Positions 36,767 through 45,797 of a DNA stretch of 49,937 nucleotides are shown here, piece after piece; positions within the stretch are counted from its first letter, which is position 1, and each line of letters opens with the position of its first letter. Origin of the DNA: Gemmatimonadota bacterium (lineage in GTDB: Bacteria > Latescibacterota > UBA2968); NCBI GenBank assembly GCA_026706845.1, contig JAPOXY010000058.1:1-49937 (forward strand). The letters are read 5' to 3'. Position numbers and translations under genes: made by a program. Below the pieces are notes generated by a model. The model had not been told where the DNA came from and did no database searches. It worked only from the letters and a program-made list of their open reading frames with translations.

Positions 36767-38098
36767 ATGAAAATGATACAAAAGCCAACCAACCGATTGC
36801 TACCTGCTATAATACTATCAACCGCCCTACTCGGATGCGGGAAATTACCGGAGGTCTCCTCGCCCACGGCACCACCTCCAAACGAGACACCATCTGCGTC
36901 GGCAACAGAAGAAGTGCGATCAGAAAAGACACGCGTGGCCATACCTCTGGCAACAGATTCAGAGCTAACAGACCTGGTACGCGGCAACAACGATTTCGCC
37001 TTTAACCTGTATCAAAAGTTGCGCGAAGAAGAAAGCGGAAACCTGTTCTATTCGCCCTACAGCATCTCGCTGGCACTTGCCATGACATATGCCGGTGCCA
37101 GAGGCGAAACCGAACGCCAGATGTCAAACGCACTACACTTCATCCTGTCCCAGGACAAATTACACCCCGCGTTCAACGCCCTCGATCTCCAACTCGCCTC
37201 TCGCGGCGAAGGCAGCAGCGGTCAAGATGGCAAGGGGTTTCGATTGAACATCACCAATGCGATCTGGGGGCAACAGGGCTATAATTTCCTGCAGGACTTT
37301 CTGGACAAACTCGCTGAAAATTACGGTGCTGGAATGAGAATCGCAAACTTCACCGAAGCACCTGAGAACTCGCGAGTCACAATCAACGACTGGGTCGCCC
37401 AGCAGACCGAGGAGAAAATCAAAGACCTGATACCTTCCGGCGCCATCGACAACTTGACCCGCTTAGTCCTCACCAATGCCATCTACTTCAACGCGGCGTG
37501 GCTCCACCCCTTCGACGAAAGAGCCACTGCTGAAGGCGATTTTCATTTGCTCGCTGGCAACAGCATCAAAGTACCGATGATGCGACAGACCGAATCATTC
37601 GGCTATGCGAGGGGTACGGAATATCAGGCTGTCGAACTACTCTACGACGGCAGTGAAATATCCATGGTCATCCTGCTCCCCGATAAAGGCACTTTTGACC
37701 CGTTCGAAAAGTCGCTAAACGCCGAACTCATCGGTCGGATTTCGAAAGACCTGAGACGCAACCGCATAGAACTCACCATGCCCTCATTTGAATTTGAAGC
37801 CCAATTCAAGCTGGGCGCAATGCTCCAGAAGATGGGAATATCCGATGCCTTTAACCCGCAATTAGCGGACTTCTCGGGCATGGATGGAACAAAAAACCTG
37901 TCCATTTCGGACGCCTTTCACAAAGCATTCGTCCTGGTCAATGAGAACGGCACAGAAGCCGCTGCTGCTACCGGCGTAGTCATAGGCGTGACATCCGTTC
38001 CCCCCAGAGTCACGATCGATCGGCCATTCATCTTCCTCATCCGGGACATAGCGACAAACACCACCCTATTTGTCGGGCGGGTAATGGACCCGAGATAA
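36767..38098 (+). CDS. Lipoprotein serpin with inhibitory-type reactive loop
   Basis: The 443-residue protein has a lipobox LLGC (Cys24), a Pro/Ser/Thr-rich linker to about residue 70, and a complete serpin fold: GNNDFAFNLYQKLR, NLFYSPYSISLALAMTYAGARG, LVLTNAIYFNAAW and the C-terminal DRPFIFLIRD. Serpins trap serine or cysteine proteases. The hinge reads GTEAAAATGV, with small residues as in inhibitory members, and the loop from hinge to the VPP motif has the same length as human alpha-1-antitrypsin, which places P1-P1' at Thr409-Ser410. It should sit in the periplasm or on the cell surface. AAGGAGG precedes the start. Two PhyH genes follow closely. Confidence 0.93.
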   Translation: MKMIQKPTNRLLPAIILSTALLGCGKLPEVSSPTAPPPNETPSASATEEVRSEKTRVAIPLATDSELTDLVRGNNDFAFNLYQKLREEESGNLFYSPYSISLALAMTYAGARGETERQMSNALHFILSQDKLHPAFNALDLQLASRGEGSSGQDGKGFRLNITNAIWGQQGYNFLQDFLDKLAENYGAGMRIANFTEAPENSRVTINDWVAQQTEEKIKDLIPSGAIDNLTRLVLTNAIYFNAAWLHPFDERATAEGDFHLLAGNSIKVPMMRQTESFGYARGTEYQAVELLYDGSEISMVILLPDKGTFDPFEKSLNAELIGRISKDLRRNRIELTMPSFEFEAQFKLGAMLQKMGISDAFNPQLADFSGMDGTKNLSISDAFHKAFVLVNENGTEAAAATGVVIGVTSVPPRVTIDRPFIFLIRDIATNTTLFVGRVMDPR

Positions 38099-38114
38099 TA
38101 AAGGATATCTCAAC

Positions 38115-38864
38115 ATGATCACAGAAGAAGACCTCTGGTATTTCAAAACCACTGGATTTTACAAAGTCCGCGAAACCCTGCCCAGCGATCTGGTCGATCG
38201 TCTAAACGAAATCACCTCCCGGCAAATTGGAGACATGCGCGAACCCATTGTTTGGGAAGAAAAAGAAGCGCGCGAACCGAAAAATATTCGCCGTCTCTCA
38301 AAAATTTTCTTACGAGACCCCGTCTATTTTGAAGCCGCGTCTCACCCCATCATCCTCAACGCCCTCGAGGGCATCATCGGTCCAAACATCGAAGTACTCA
38401 CCAACAAACACAATCACGTCATGGTGCGCCCATCCGGGTCTTATCCCGTCCCCTGGCACGCCGGAGAAGAACCCTATGACCACACCCTTATCACCGGCTT
38501 GATCTACCTCGAAGAATCAACCGTTGAAAACGGCTGTGTACGCATCGTGCCCGGCAGCCACAACCGACCATTTCTCAACCCGCGCCGACCACAAAAACAA
38601 AGAGACAATTTTTACGACAGCGACAACTATTACCGCGCAGTGCCAATCCCCATGCCTCGCGGCGGTGTCTTGCTCTTTAACGACTGCTGTTATCACGGCT
38701 CTGACACAAATCATTCCGATCATTCTCGCCGCAGCATGACGGTTGCCTATCGCGCCCACGACGCCCACGACGTGATCAAAGACGACCCGGAAAAAGTTCT
38801 CGTACGCGGCGAAAAAGTCTATACGGGACATCCACACCCCTATTCGCTTCCCGCCCAGGAGTAG
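38115..38864 (+). CDS. PhyH-family protein with HxG instead of HxD
   Basis: The 249-residue protein belongs to the phytanoyl-CoA dioxygenase (Fe(II)/2-oxoglutarate) family: GLIYLEESTVENGCVRIVPGSH, then LLFNDCCYHGSDTNHSDHSRRS. The first iron motif, HxD in oxygenases, reads His115-Ala116-Gly117 here (codons CAC GCC GGA); the distal His194 and the 2-oxoglutarate Arg205 or Arg206 are present. Loss of this aspartate leaves an open iron site, which in SyrB2 (HxA), WelO5 and BesD (HxG) is taken by halide. Glu118 or Glu119 might instead replace the ligand. It starts 16 nt after the serpin stop and is followed after 3 nt by a paralogue with the normal HxD. Confidence 0.87.
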   Translation: MITEEDLWYFKTTGFYKVRETLPSDLVDRLNEITSRQIGDMREPIVWEEKEAREPKNIRRLSKIFLRDPVYFEAASHPIILNALEGIIGPNIEVLTNKHNHVMVRPSGSYPVPWHAGEEPYDHTLITGLIYLEESTVENGCVRIVPGSHNRPFLNPRRPQKQRDNFYDSDNYYRAVPIPMPRGGVLLFNDCCYHGSDTNHSDHSRRSMTVAYRAHDAHDVIKDDPEKVLVRGEKVYTGHPHPYSLPAQE

Positions 38865-38867
38865 GAC

Positions 38868-39575
38868 ATGCCCTCACTCACCACGCGACAAATCCAGCTC
38901 TTCCGAAACAACGGTTTTCTCTGTCTTCCAGACTGCCTACCAGAAGAAATGGTCGAAAACCTGAAGACCGCTATTATGGAAGATATTGACCGCGAAGTCG
39001 AACCCATCGCACGCAATAAAGATGGCCGTGCCGTTCGCATCTCTGCCCTCATGGACCGCGCACCGATCTTTCGAGAAGCCGTCACGCATCCATACGCGCT
39101 CGACCCGCTCGAATCGCTTCTGGGACCCAATATCGAAATCCTCACCAACCGCCACAACCACGCCACCTTGCGCACAGCAGAGGACAACAAAGGCGCGTAT
39201 CTGCACCGCGATGTCAGGCAGTGGACGCGCAACATCTTCACCATCATCTTTTATCTCGAAGAAACCACCCTCGAAAATGGGTGCACCCGCATCATTCCCG
39301 GATCGCATCACTTCCCCGGCACCCCCACATCTATTCACGATGCAGAATGGGCAAACGATATTCTGGGCCAGGCACTTCCCGTACCTATGCCAGCAGGTGG
39401 AATGCTCGCAATCGACAGCATGGTCGTCCACGGCGCAGGCGAAAACCACACCGACGACACGCGCATGAGCATGACAATTGGCTATCACAGCGTCGATGAA
39501 CTCATGGACATTCCCAACCCCAAACGCCGGCTCGTGCGCGGCGAGGGATTGTATAACGGAAATGATCGAAAATAG
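38868..39575 (+). CDS. PhyH-family Fe(II)/2-oxoglutarate dioxygenase
   Basis: The 235-residue protein is a paralogue of the preceding gene product with the full facial triad: His113-Arg-Asp115 (YLHRDVRQW) and His188 in MVVHGAGEN, plus an Arg in DDTRMSM for 2-oxoglutarate. It shares the TLENGCTRIIPGSH core. Members hydroxylate small molecules, lipids or natural products. The 3-nt gap to the upstream gene implies coupled translation, so the two proteins are probably made in similar amounts and might act in sequence or as a pair. Confidence 0.9.
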   Translation: MPSLTTRQIQLFRNNGFLCLPDCLPEEMVENLKTAIMEDIDREVEPIARNKDGRAVRISALMDRAPIFREAVTHPYALDPLESLLGPNIEILTNRHNHATLRTAEDNKGAYLHRDVRQWTRNIFTIIFYLEETTLENGCTRIIPGSHHFPGTPTSIHDAEWANDILGQALPVPMPAGGMLAIDSMVVHGAGENHTDDTRMSMTIGYHSVDELMDIPNPKRRLVRGEGLYNGNDRK

Positions 39576-39725
39576 GGTCGGGATTGATCAATCTGGAACG
39601 CGCGAGGCCATTTTCTGATCTAAGAATACGAGACCGGGATCGCTTCTACATGGTAGATGTATCAATTCTCAATGAACTGGTCTGGACGGCGACCCATTGT
39701 ACACCGCTCCTTAATGCTTAAGTTT

Positions 39726-41189
39726 ATGACTCCCAATATTATCCTCATCATCTCCGACCAGCACAACCCCCATGTAATGGGATGTGCGGAAAATCCCATT
39801 GTGCAAACGCCGAACCTGGACGCGCTCGCCCGCCGTGGGGTCCGGTTTCGCAATGCGTATTGCCCCTATCCCCTCTGCGCGCCTTCGCGATCGGGCTTCA
39901 TGTCCGCGCAGTACCCCAGCGATGTGGGCGTCTATGACAACAGCGGCAGCCTGTCTTTTGACACCCCCACATTTGCCCATGCATTTGGCGCGGCGGGATA
40001 CGAAGCCGTGCTATGTGGTCGCATGCACTTTAGAAACCCCGACCAATTCCACGGCTTTGAAAAACGCATCCACGCCGACTGCGGCGGGCTATCCGCAGAA
40101 ATTCTCGGCTCTGGATACAACCGCACAACGGGACAGACCAAATACGGCGTTCAAGTATCCGGTCATGGCGAAACCGGCTATCGCCACTTTGACAAATCCG
40201 TCACTGAAACAGCCTGCAAATTCATCGCCGACCGGCAAGAGAGCGACAGACCCTATGCCCTCGTCGTCGGCTACATGAACCCGCACAATCCCCTGATCTG
40301 CGGCAGAGAAGACTTCGAGTATTACATGGCGCAAATCCCACCGCTCGAACCCGAATCGCCCGAATACTTAAACGCCCTGCATCCAGCCATGAAAAAATGG
40401 CGCGAAAGACGCGGCGTTGAAGACATCACCCCAGAACAGAATCGTCGCGGGTTAGCCGCCTATTACGGCCTGACAACCGAACTCGACCGATACATCGGTC
40501 AAATCATTGACACCGTCCAATCCTCCTCCGATGCGGACAACACCGTCATCATCTACACCTCGGACCACGGCGACATGGCCCATGAACACGGCATGTGGTG
40601 GAAAAGCAGCTTTTACGAAGGCTCTGTGGGCATTCCCTTGATCTGCTCAGGGCCGGGTCATCTTCACGAAAACCGCACAGAAGATGCCACCGTCAGCCTC
40701 ATCGACGTCGGACCCACAGCTCTGGACATTGCGGGCGCAGACCCCCTGCCCGATGTCGCGGGCAAAAGCTTTGCACCATTCCTCACAGGTGATCAGCCAC
40801 CGGACTGGCCCAATGAAGTCTTTGCAGAATACATCGGCTTGCTCGGCGACCAGCCCGCGTGCATGCTCCGCACGGGACCGTGGAAATTGAACTATTACTC
40901 TGAATTTGACTCCTGCCAATTGTTCAACATTGACGAAGACCCCGAAGAACGCCGCGACCTGTCCAATGACCCCCGGTATCGAGACGTAATCCAATCGGGC
41001 CTCGAAAAAATCTTTGCACGCTGGTCTGCCGATGATATCTTGAAACAAGCCGAACAACAAACACGCGCCCGAGCACTCATCGCACGTTGTGGACACAGCC
41101 ATATCCCCCACGCCATCCCCCCATTCGAGCCAGACATTGATGCCGTAAACGAGTTCGACTTCTCACAATTACCCGAAGACCCCAGATAG
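39726..41189 (+). CDS. Sulfatase (choline-sulfatase-like)
   Basis: From the ATG at 39726 the protein has 487 residues and starts MTPNIILIISDQHNPHVMG (metal Asp11). The formylglycine site is CAPSRSGFMSAQ with Cys51, followed by GRMHFRN and YTSDHGDMAHEHG. Earlier in-frame starts (39657, 39714) add residues not expected in the family, and no start has a clear ribosome site. It is predicted to hydrolyse a sulfate ester; the HGMWWKSSFYEGSVGIPL stretch is common in the choline-sulfatase-like branch. No signal peptide is seen. It lies 150 nt after the PhyH pair, so co-transcription is possible but not shown. Confidence 0.88.
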   Translation: MTPNIILIISDQHNPHVMGCAENPIVQTPNLDALARRGVRFRNAYCPYPLCAPSRSGFMSAQYPSDVGVYDNSGSLSFDTPTFAHAFGAAGYEAVLCGRMHFRNPDQFHGFEKRIHADCGGLSAEILGSGYNRTTGQTKYGVQVSGHGETGYRHFDKSVTETACKFIADRQESDRPYALVVGYMNPHNPLICGREDFEYYMAQIPPLEPESPEYLNALHPAMKKWRERRGVEDITPEQNRRGLAAYYGLTTELDRYIGQIIDTVQSSSDADNTVIIYTSDHGDMAHEHGMWWKSSFYEGSVGIPLICSGPGHLHENRTEDATVSLIDVGPTALDIAGADPLPDVAGKSFAPFLTGDQPPDWPNEVFAEYIGLLGDQPACMLRTGPWKLNYYSEFDSCQLFNIDEDPEERRDLSNDPRYRDVIQSGLEKIFARWSADDILKQAEQQTRARALIARCGHSHIPHAIPPFEPDIDAVNEFDFSQLPEDPR

Positions 41190-41241
41190 TATTGCACAAA
41201 ACGGATATTGAGGTATCTTACATAAAACAAAGGAGGAAATT

Positions 41242-41973
41242 ATGACACGAGAACGATTGCCGGTCTTGTTGATCGGCCTATTGTTATTGTCTGGATGCGG
41301 CGGCGAACGCGATCCCGTCGTTGAAATGCAAAAATCGCTTGCCTCGGCACCGGCGTATATGATTGTACTGGATGATATACGCGAAGAAGGCACAGTTTTC
41401 ACTTCGTATTATCACCGATATTTAATTACACAGGGCGAAAAACAGGTACAATCGGACTGGATAGAAGTATCGGAATCCATCTATCGAAAATACGAACCGT
41501 TTTTGGGAATGGCGCTGGTTGCCAAATCTGAGCAAGATGGCGTCAACAACACGCCACACCCCCCTGGATATCACTATGTGGGCAATCCGAGCTACGGGCG
41601 TTGGACGGATCGCGGGGGCACATCGTTCTGGGAATTCTACGGCCAATACGCGCTCATGAGTCATTTGCTCGGTTGGGGCGGCGGATTTGGCATGAGCCGC
41701 TATGACTACGACGATTATCGGTCTTATCGCCGAGATCAACGTCCGTATTACGGGCGCAATCGGGAGTATGGCACGCAGGGGTCTGTCACCCAGAAACAAA
41801 AACCAACGACATTCCAGCGGCGCCAGGCAAACATAGCGCAAAAGAGACAATCATTCGCGCAAAAAGTGCAAAGTCGCACGAGCCAGAGTCGGACCGGCTT
41901 TGGAAGCTCGCGTTCAACAAGTCGCAGCCGATCTGGATTTGGCAGCCGCAGTTTTGGAGGGTTTGGAAAATGA
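41242..41973 (+). CDS. Lipoprotein of the PspA-linked cluster
   Basis: The 243-residue protein has a lipobox LSGC (Cys19), a domain of about 130 residues (YMIVLDDIREEGTVFTSYYHRYLI, VGNPSYGRWTDRGGTSFWEFYGQYALM), then a Tyr/Arg/Asp-rich and Ser/Arg/Gly-rich low-complexity tail ending in FGSRSFGGFGK. I do not recognise a named domain with confidence. The layout resembles the lipoprotein that accompanies DUF350 proteins in PspA-like gene neighbourhoods (for example YjfM of the E. coli yjf operon). A strong AAAGGAGG precedes the ATG and the stop overlaps the next start by 4 nt. Confidence 0.75.
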   Translation: MTRERLPVLLIGLLLLSGCGGERDPVVEMQKSLASAPAYMIVLDDIREEGTVFTSYYHRYLITQGEKQVQSDWIEVSESIYRKYEPFLGMALVAKSEQDGVNNTPHPPGYHYVGNPSYGRWTDRGGTSFWEFYGQYALMSHLLGWGGGFGMSRYDYDDYRSYRRDQRPYYGRNREYGTQGSVTQKQKPTTFQRRQANIAQKRQSFAQKVQSRTSQSRTGFGSSRSTSRSRSGFGSRSFGGFGK

Positions 41974-42815
41974 TAGTACAGGACTTAATCGCAACAGGTA
42001 TTTATCTCATCAGCGCGTTTGTATTATTCTGGATCGGCAAATTGGTCAAAGACTTGACGACAACGAGTTATAGCGTGCGGGAGGAACTGGTCGAAAAAGA
42101 CAACGCTGCACTGGGTGTAGCCATGGCGGGATATTACTTCGGATTGTTCATGGCCATCGGCGGCACCTTGTCCGGGCCATCTCAGGGATTGGAAAACGAT
42201 TTAATCGACATCGGCATATACGGAGTGCTGGCAATCATCTTGCTCAATCTCTCGCGTCTGGTCAACGACGGAGTGATCCTGCACGGATTCAAAATTCGGG
42301 ATGAATTAATCGACGATCAAAACGCGGGCACCGGTGCCGTGATCGCCGCGTCGTACATAGCAACGGGATTGGTAATCTTTGGCGCAGTATCGGGTGAGAT
42401 TGGCGGAATAGTGACGACCGTGATTTTCTGGGCATTGGGTCAGGTCGCTCTGGTACTGGCCGGGCTGGTGTACGAATGGATTACCCCGTATAGCATTCAC
42501 GACGAAATCGAAAAAGACAACGTCGCCGCAGGCGTCGCGTTTGCGGGCGCACTGGTCGGCATTGGCGTCATCGTGTTTCACGCATCAGCGGGCGATTTTA
42601 TTTCCTGGACTGTAAATTTGCAGGATTTCGCAATCGAAGTCGTCGCGGGATTGATCTTGCTACCCATCGTCCGATTCATCTCCGACGTAATCCTCTTACC
42701 CGGACAAAAACTGACCGATGAAATCGCCAATCAAGAACACCCCAATCTCGGCGCGGGCTTCATCGAAGCCACGTCTTACGTCGGCGCATCGTTCCTGATT
42801 GTATGGAGTTTATAA
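41970..42815 (+). CDS. DUF350-family membrane protein, two domains
   Basis: The 281-residue protein has about eight hydrophobic segments arranged as repeated DUF350 units: a repeated REELVEKDNAALGVAMAGYY / RDELIDDQNAGTGAVIAASY / HDEIEKDNVAAGVAFAGAL / TDEIANQEHPNLGAGFIEATSY element occurs four times, each between membrane helices. DUF350 (YjfL type) proteins are of unknown function and recur beside PspA-like proteins. The start overlaps the lipoprotein stop (ATGA), so translation is coupled. A terminator-like hairpin follows after 26 nt. Confidence 0.85.
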   Translation: MIVQDLIATGIYLISAFVLFWIGKLVKDLTTTSYSVREELVEKDNAALGVAMAGYYFGLFMAIGGTLSGPSQGLENDLIDIGIYGVLAIILLNLSRLVNDGVILHGFKIRDELIDDQNAGTGAVIAASYIATGLVIFGAVSGEIGGIVTTVIFWALGQVALVLAGLVYEWITPYSIHDEIEKDNVAAGVAFAGALVGIGVIVFHASAGDFISWTVNLQDFAIEVVAGLILLPIVRFISDVILLPGQKLTDEIANQEHPNLGAGFIEATSYVGASFLIVWSL

Positions 42816-42841
42816 AAAAGGAAATTGTATTAAATCTCTCC

Positions 42842-42881
42842 AACTCGGCGGTATAAACACCCGCCGAGTTGTTTATTTTTT
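42842..42881 (+). terminator. Hairpin with T-run directly before a start codon
   Basis: A perfect 10-bp stem AACTCGGCGG/CCGCCGAGTT with a 9-nt loop is followed by GTTTATTTTTT, and the next base begins the ATG of the following gene. It looks like a terminator for the lipoprotein-DUF350 pair. Confidence 0.75.
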
Positions 42882-44417
42882 ATGCGACAGAGCTATCTCT
42901 TAAAAGCCTGCATATTCGCCACGGGATGTGCCGGCATAGTAGCCGAATTTACATTGTCAACACTGGCGAGCTATCTATTGGGCAACACGACATTGCAGTG
43001 GGCCGTGCTCATGTCGCTGATGTTATTTGCCATGGGCCTGGGCAGCCGATGGAGCCGATTATTGACGGACAGGTTGCTGGATCGCTTTATCGCAATCGAA
43101 TTTTATCTCTCGGTCCTGTGCGCCACCTGTGCGGTTGTGGCGTATTTTGGATCGGTACTCGCCTTATCGGCAGGCGTCTTCATCTATAGCTATGCTTTTG
43201 CCATCGGCATACTAATCGGCATGGAAATTCCGCTGGTCGCACGTATGAATGAAGCGTATCAGGATCTGCGCACCAACATCGCCTCAGTAATGGAAAAAGA
43301 CTATTTTGGCGCATTGATCGGCGGACTATTGTTCGCTTTTTTTTTATTACCTGAATTGGGCCTGACGTACACACCGCTGGCACTGAGCGCGATTAACTTT
43401 ATCGTGGCATCGGTATTGCTGTGGCAATATCGACACCTATTGGCGCGTCGCTTGCTACTATTGACGGCATTCTGGATCCTGGGCGCGGGCCTTCTGGTAC
43501 TGGGACTTTATATCCGCCCCATTGTAATATGGGGCGAACAAAGTCGGTATCGCGACCGCGTAGTCTATCAAGATCAGACTGCTTATCAGCGCATTGTCAT
43601 AACCGAATGGAAAGGCCACCACTGGCTGCACTTAAATGGCAACGTGCAATTCAGCACCTATGACGAAGAACGCTATCACGAATCGCTGGTACATCCGGCC
43701 ATGCAACTATCGGGATCGCGGAACAACGTACTCATTTTAGGCGGGGGGGATGGACTGGCTGTGCGCGAAGTCGTAAAATATGCAGATGTACAAGCAATCA
43801 CCCTGGTAGATTTAGACAAAGCGATAATCGATCTGGCGCGCGCACACCCGGTCTTTGTAGAAGCGAATGCGCGGGCACTGGACGACCCGCGTGTCAATGT
43901 GGTAATCGGCGATGCGGGCGCGTTTTTGGCGCGTTCAGAAGCACTATTCAATATCATCATCATCGACTTGCCCGACCCCAAAGGACCAGACCTCGCCAGA
44001 TTGTATTCGCGGGAATTTTATCGCCTGTGTGCGCGTCACTTAACACCCGATGGCGTACTGGTAACCCAGGCGTCGAGTCCTCTTAACGCGCGCCTTGCAT
44101 TTCTGTGCATTGAGCGCACAATGACAGACGCCGGTTTTTCCACCATACCCTATCACACCTATATACCAACGATGGGAGATTGGGGATGGGTATTGGGAAT
44201 GAAAACCGAAGAAATGAGCGAAGAGAACCTCGTTCAACGAACGCAACAACTCACTTTTGAGGATATAGAAACGCAATTTTTGGATGCAGAAACAATGCGG
44301 GGAATGTTGCACTTCTGGAAGGGCATGTTCGATGAAAAACATGCAATCGAGGTCAGCACGGAAATGGAGCCGACAGTAGATCGATACTATCGGAAATCAG
44401 AATGGGGGTTTGAGTAA
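42882..44417 (+). CDS. Membrane-anchored spermidine-synthase-like protein
   Basis: The 511-residue protein has about seven membrane helices in its first 215 residues (LLKACIFATGCAGIVAEF at the start) and a C-terminal polyamine aminopropyltransferase-like domain. The SAM/dcSAM site LILGGGDGLAVREVVKY lies near residues 284-300 and the catalytic region DLPDPKGPDLARLYS near 365. Such fused proteins are found in PspA/DUF350 neighbourhoods and may transfer aminopropyl groups to an unknown acceptor. The start directly follows a terminator hairpin and has no ribosome site, yet the sequence fits the usual N-terminus. It ends 5 nt from the convergent DUF4178 gene. Confidence 0.88.
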   Translation: MRQSYLLKACIFATGCAGIVAEFTLSTLASYLLGNTTLQWAVLMSLMLFAMGLGSRWSRLLTDRLLDRFIAIEFYLSVLCATCAVVAYFGSVLALSAGVFIYSYAFAIGILIGMEIPLVARMNEAYQDLRTNIASVMEKDYFGALIGGLLFAFFLLPELGLTYTPLALSAINFIVASVLLWQYRHLLARRLLLLTAFWILGAGLLVLGLYIRPIVIWGEQSRYRDRVVYQDQTAYQRIVITEWKGHHWLHLNGNVQFSTYDEERYHESLVHPAMQLSGSRNNVLILGGGDGLAVREVVKYADVQAITLVDLDKAIIDLARAHPVFVEANARALDDPRVNVVIGDAGAFLARSEALFNIIIIDLPDPKGPDLARLYSREFYRLCARHLTPDGVLVTQASSPLNARLAFLCIERTMTDAGFSTIPYHTYIPTMGDWGWVLGMKTEEMSEENLVQRTQQLTFEDIETQFLDAETMRGMLHFWKGMFDEKHAIEVSTEMEPTVDRYYRKSEWGFE

Positions 44418-44422
44418 AGATA

Positions 44423-44968
44423 TTAATCTACAGGCAGGATATTGCTAAACTGATATTCTTCGACGAACTCACCCACTGCGGCTTCAAAAGCGTCTTCAGC
44501 CCATTGCTCGATAGATAAGGAGTGTTCCTCCGACTCGTCGAGATAATTCCAGATGATAAACTCCTGTCCCTCGTCTCCGCCATCTTTGTAAAAAGATCCA
44601 ACGGCTGACGATATGCCATAGAACATAACCCCCTGGCATCTAACTTCATCGGGAGGATCCTCATTGTCGTGGTCGCGCATATGCCCACGGATATCGCCCT
44701 CAATATCGGAAAGGGGGATTTTGCGCGTCAGTATCCAGGAAATACTATCGTCTTCTGACCGCTCGAGGAATGCCACATCATCGCCGCAGGTGAGTTCCCA
44801 TTCATCCACGCGGTCACCTTCGTAATCGTAATAATGCTGCGCTGTAACCTGCCATGTCTTGAGATCGTAGTCGAGGACATAACCCAGCTTGAGATCGGAC
44901 AGCGTAACAGTTAGGGGATCGAGAGCTTCGGGTTCTTGTTTCTTCTTCTTAAAAGGATTCCAATTCAT
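44423..44968 (-). CDS. DUF4178-family protein
   Basis: The ATG at 44968 is chosen because GGAGAG precedes it; the frame is open further upstream without such support. The 181-residue product starts MNWNPFKKKK and contains a beta-rich DUF4178-like domain (LTVTLSDLKLGYVLDYDLKTW, WELTCGDDVAFLE, VRCQGVMFYGISSAVGSFYKDG). It has no signal or membrane segment and is acidic toward the C-terminus. DUF4178 proteins have no known activity but recur with PspA, DUF350 and spermidine-synthase-like genes. It is the last gene of the leftward YbjN-PspA-DUF4178 unit. Confidence 0.78.
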   Translation of the reverse strand: MNWNPFKKKKQEPEALDPLTVTLSDLKLGYVLDYDLKTWQVTAQHYYDYEGDRVDEWELTCGDDVAFLERSEDDSISWILTRKIPLSDIEGDIRGHMRDHDNEDPPDEVRCQGVMFYGISSAVGSFYKDGGDEGQEFIIWNYLDESEEHSLSIEQWAEDAFEAAVGEFVEEYQFSNILPVD

Positions 44969-45048
44969 TTTCTCTCCAGACAACCCATGAACCTTCTGCG
45001 ACAGATGGAACGGGTGCGCGAGCGTCTCCCCTACAGGCACACCCAGGA

Positions 45049-45759
45049 TCAGTCTTTCGAAGTCATCCCCATCTTAGCCTTGAGTTCAGCAAGGCGTTGA
45101 TCTGTGCCGCTCGATGAAGTACTCAGTGCCGCGTCAATTTCCTCATCAACGCTCTTGGATTCACCGGCTATTTCACCATAAGCCTGCGAGAGCGATTCAT
45201 CTTCTTCAACCCGTTCTTTCATACGCTCGAGCATGGCAATCGTACCAGACGAATCGACTTTGGCGAGTTGCTTGTTGATTTTCTTCGTCGCAGCGGCTGT
45301 TTTTGCCCGCGCGCGCAGCGAAATAAGTTCATTTTCGTGCGTTGCAATGGTAGATTTGAGTTTCTCCACCTGACTTTGAAGCTTAGCGGCCATATCTTCC
45401 TGCATCTCGGCATCCTGCTCAAACTGAGAAATGCGGTTATCGGCCTCTGACTTGCGGCTAAGGGCTTCGGTTGCCAACCGGTCTGCTTCCCCGGCATCCA
45501 ACTCACCGCTCTGGGCTTTTTGGAGCAAAACCATGGCCTTCCGCTCCCAGTCGGCAGACGCCTTTTTGTTATCTTCAGCCTGCTTTCGCAATCGAATGGC
45601 CTGACCCTTGACCTCAGCCAGGCTGGTCATCGCGCTATTGAGGTCATTTTTCAGGTCGCGGATACCCTGTTCGGTCATTTTTATCGGATCTTCAAATTTG
45701 TCAATAGCCGAATGGACTTCGGCCTTGCCCACACTGAAGAGACGTTGAAAGATGCTCAT
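45049..45759 (-). CDS. pspA: PspA/IM30-family membrane-stress protein
   Basis: The 236-residue protein is almost wholly helical: MSIFQRLFSVGKAEVHSAIDKFEDPIKMTEQGIRDL gives the amphipathic start and first helix, then long charged coiled-coil segments (SQVEKLKSTIATHENELISLRARAKTA) and a flexible end. PspA/Vipp1 proteins are ESCRT-III relatives that bind stressed inner membrane and form rods or rings. AGGAG precedes the start. The gene lies between a YbjN-fold protein and a DUF4178 protein, on the opposite strand to the DUF350 and spermidine-synthase-like partners. No sigma-54 promoter like that of E. coli psp was found. Confidence 0.93.
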   Translation of the reverse strand: MSIFQRLFSVGKAEVHSAIDKFEDPIKMTEQGIRDLKNDLNSAMTSLAEVKGQAIRLRKQAEDNKKASADWERKAMVLLQKAQSGELDAGEADRLATEALSRKSEADNRISQFEQDAEMQEDMAAKLQSQVEKLKSTIATHENELISLRARAKTAAATKKINKQLAKVDSSGTIAMLERMKERVEEDESLSQAYGEIAGESKSVDEEIDAALSTSSSGTDQRLAELKAKMGMTSKD

Positions 45760-45797
45760 GAGATACTCCTTTTTTTAAAAATGGTCTGTTTTTGTAC

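Noticed and set aside
44418-44422. A shared terminator between the converging genes
   Set aside because: Only 5 nt separate the stops and no stem with a T-run is visible around them.
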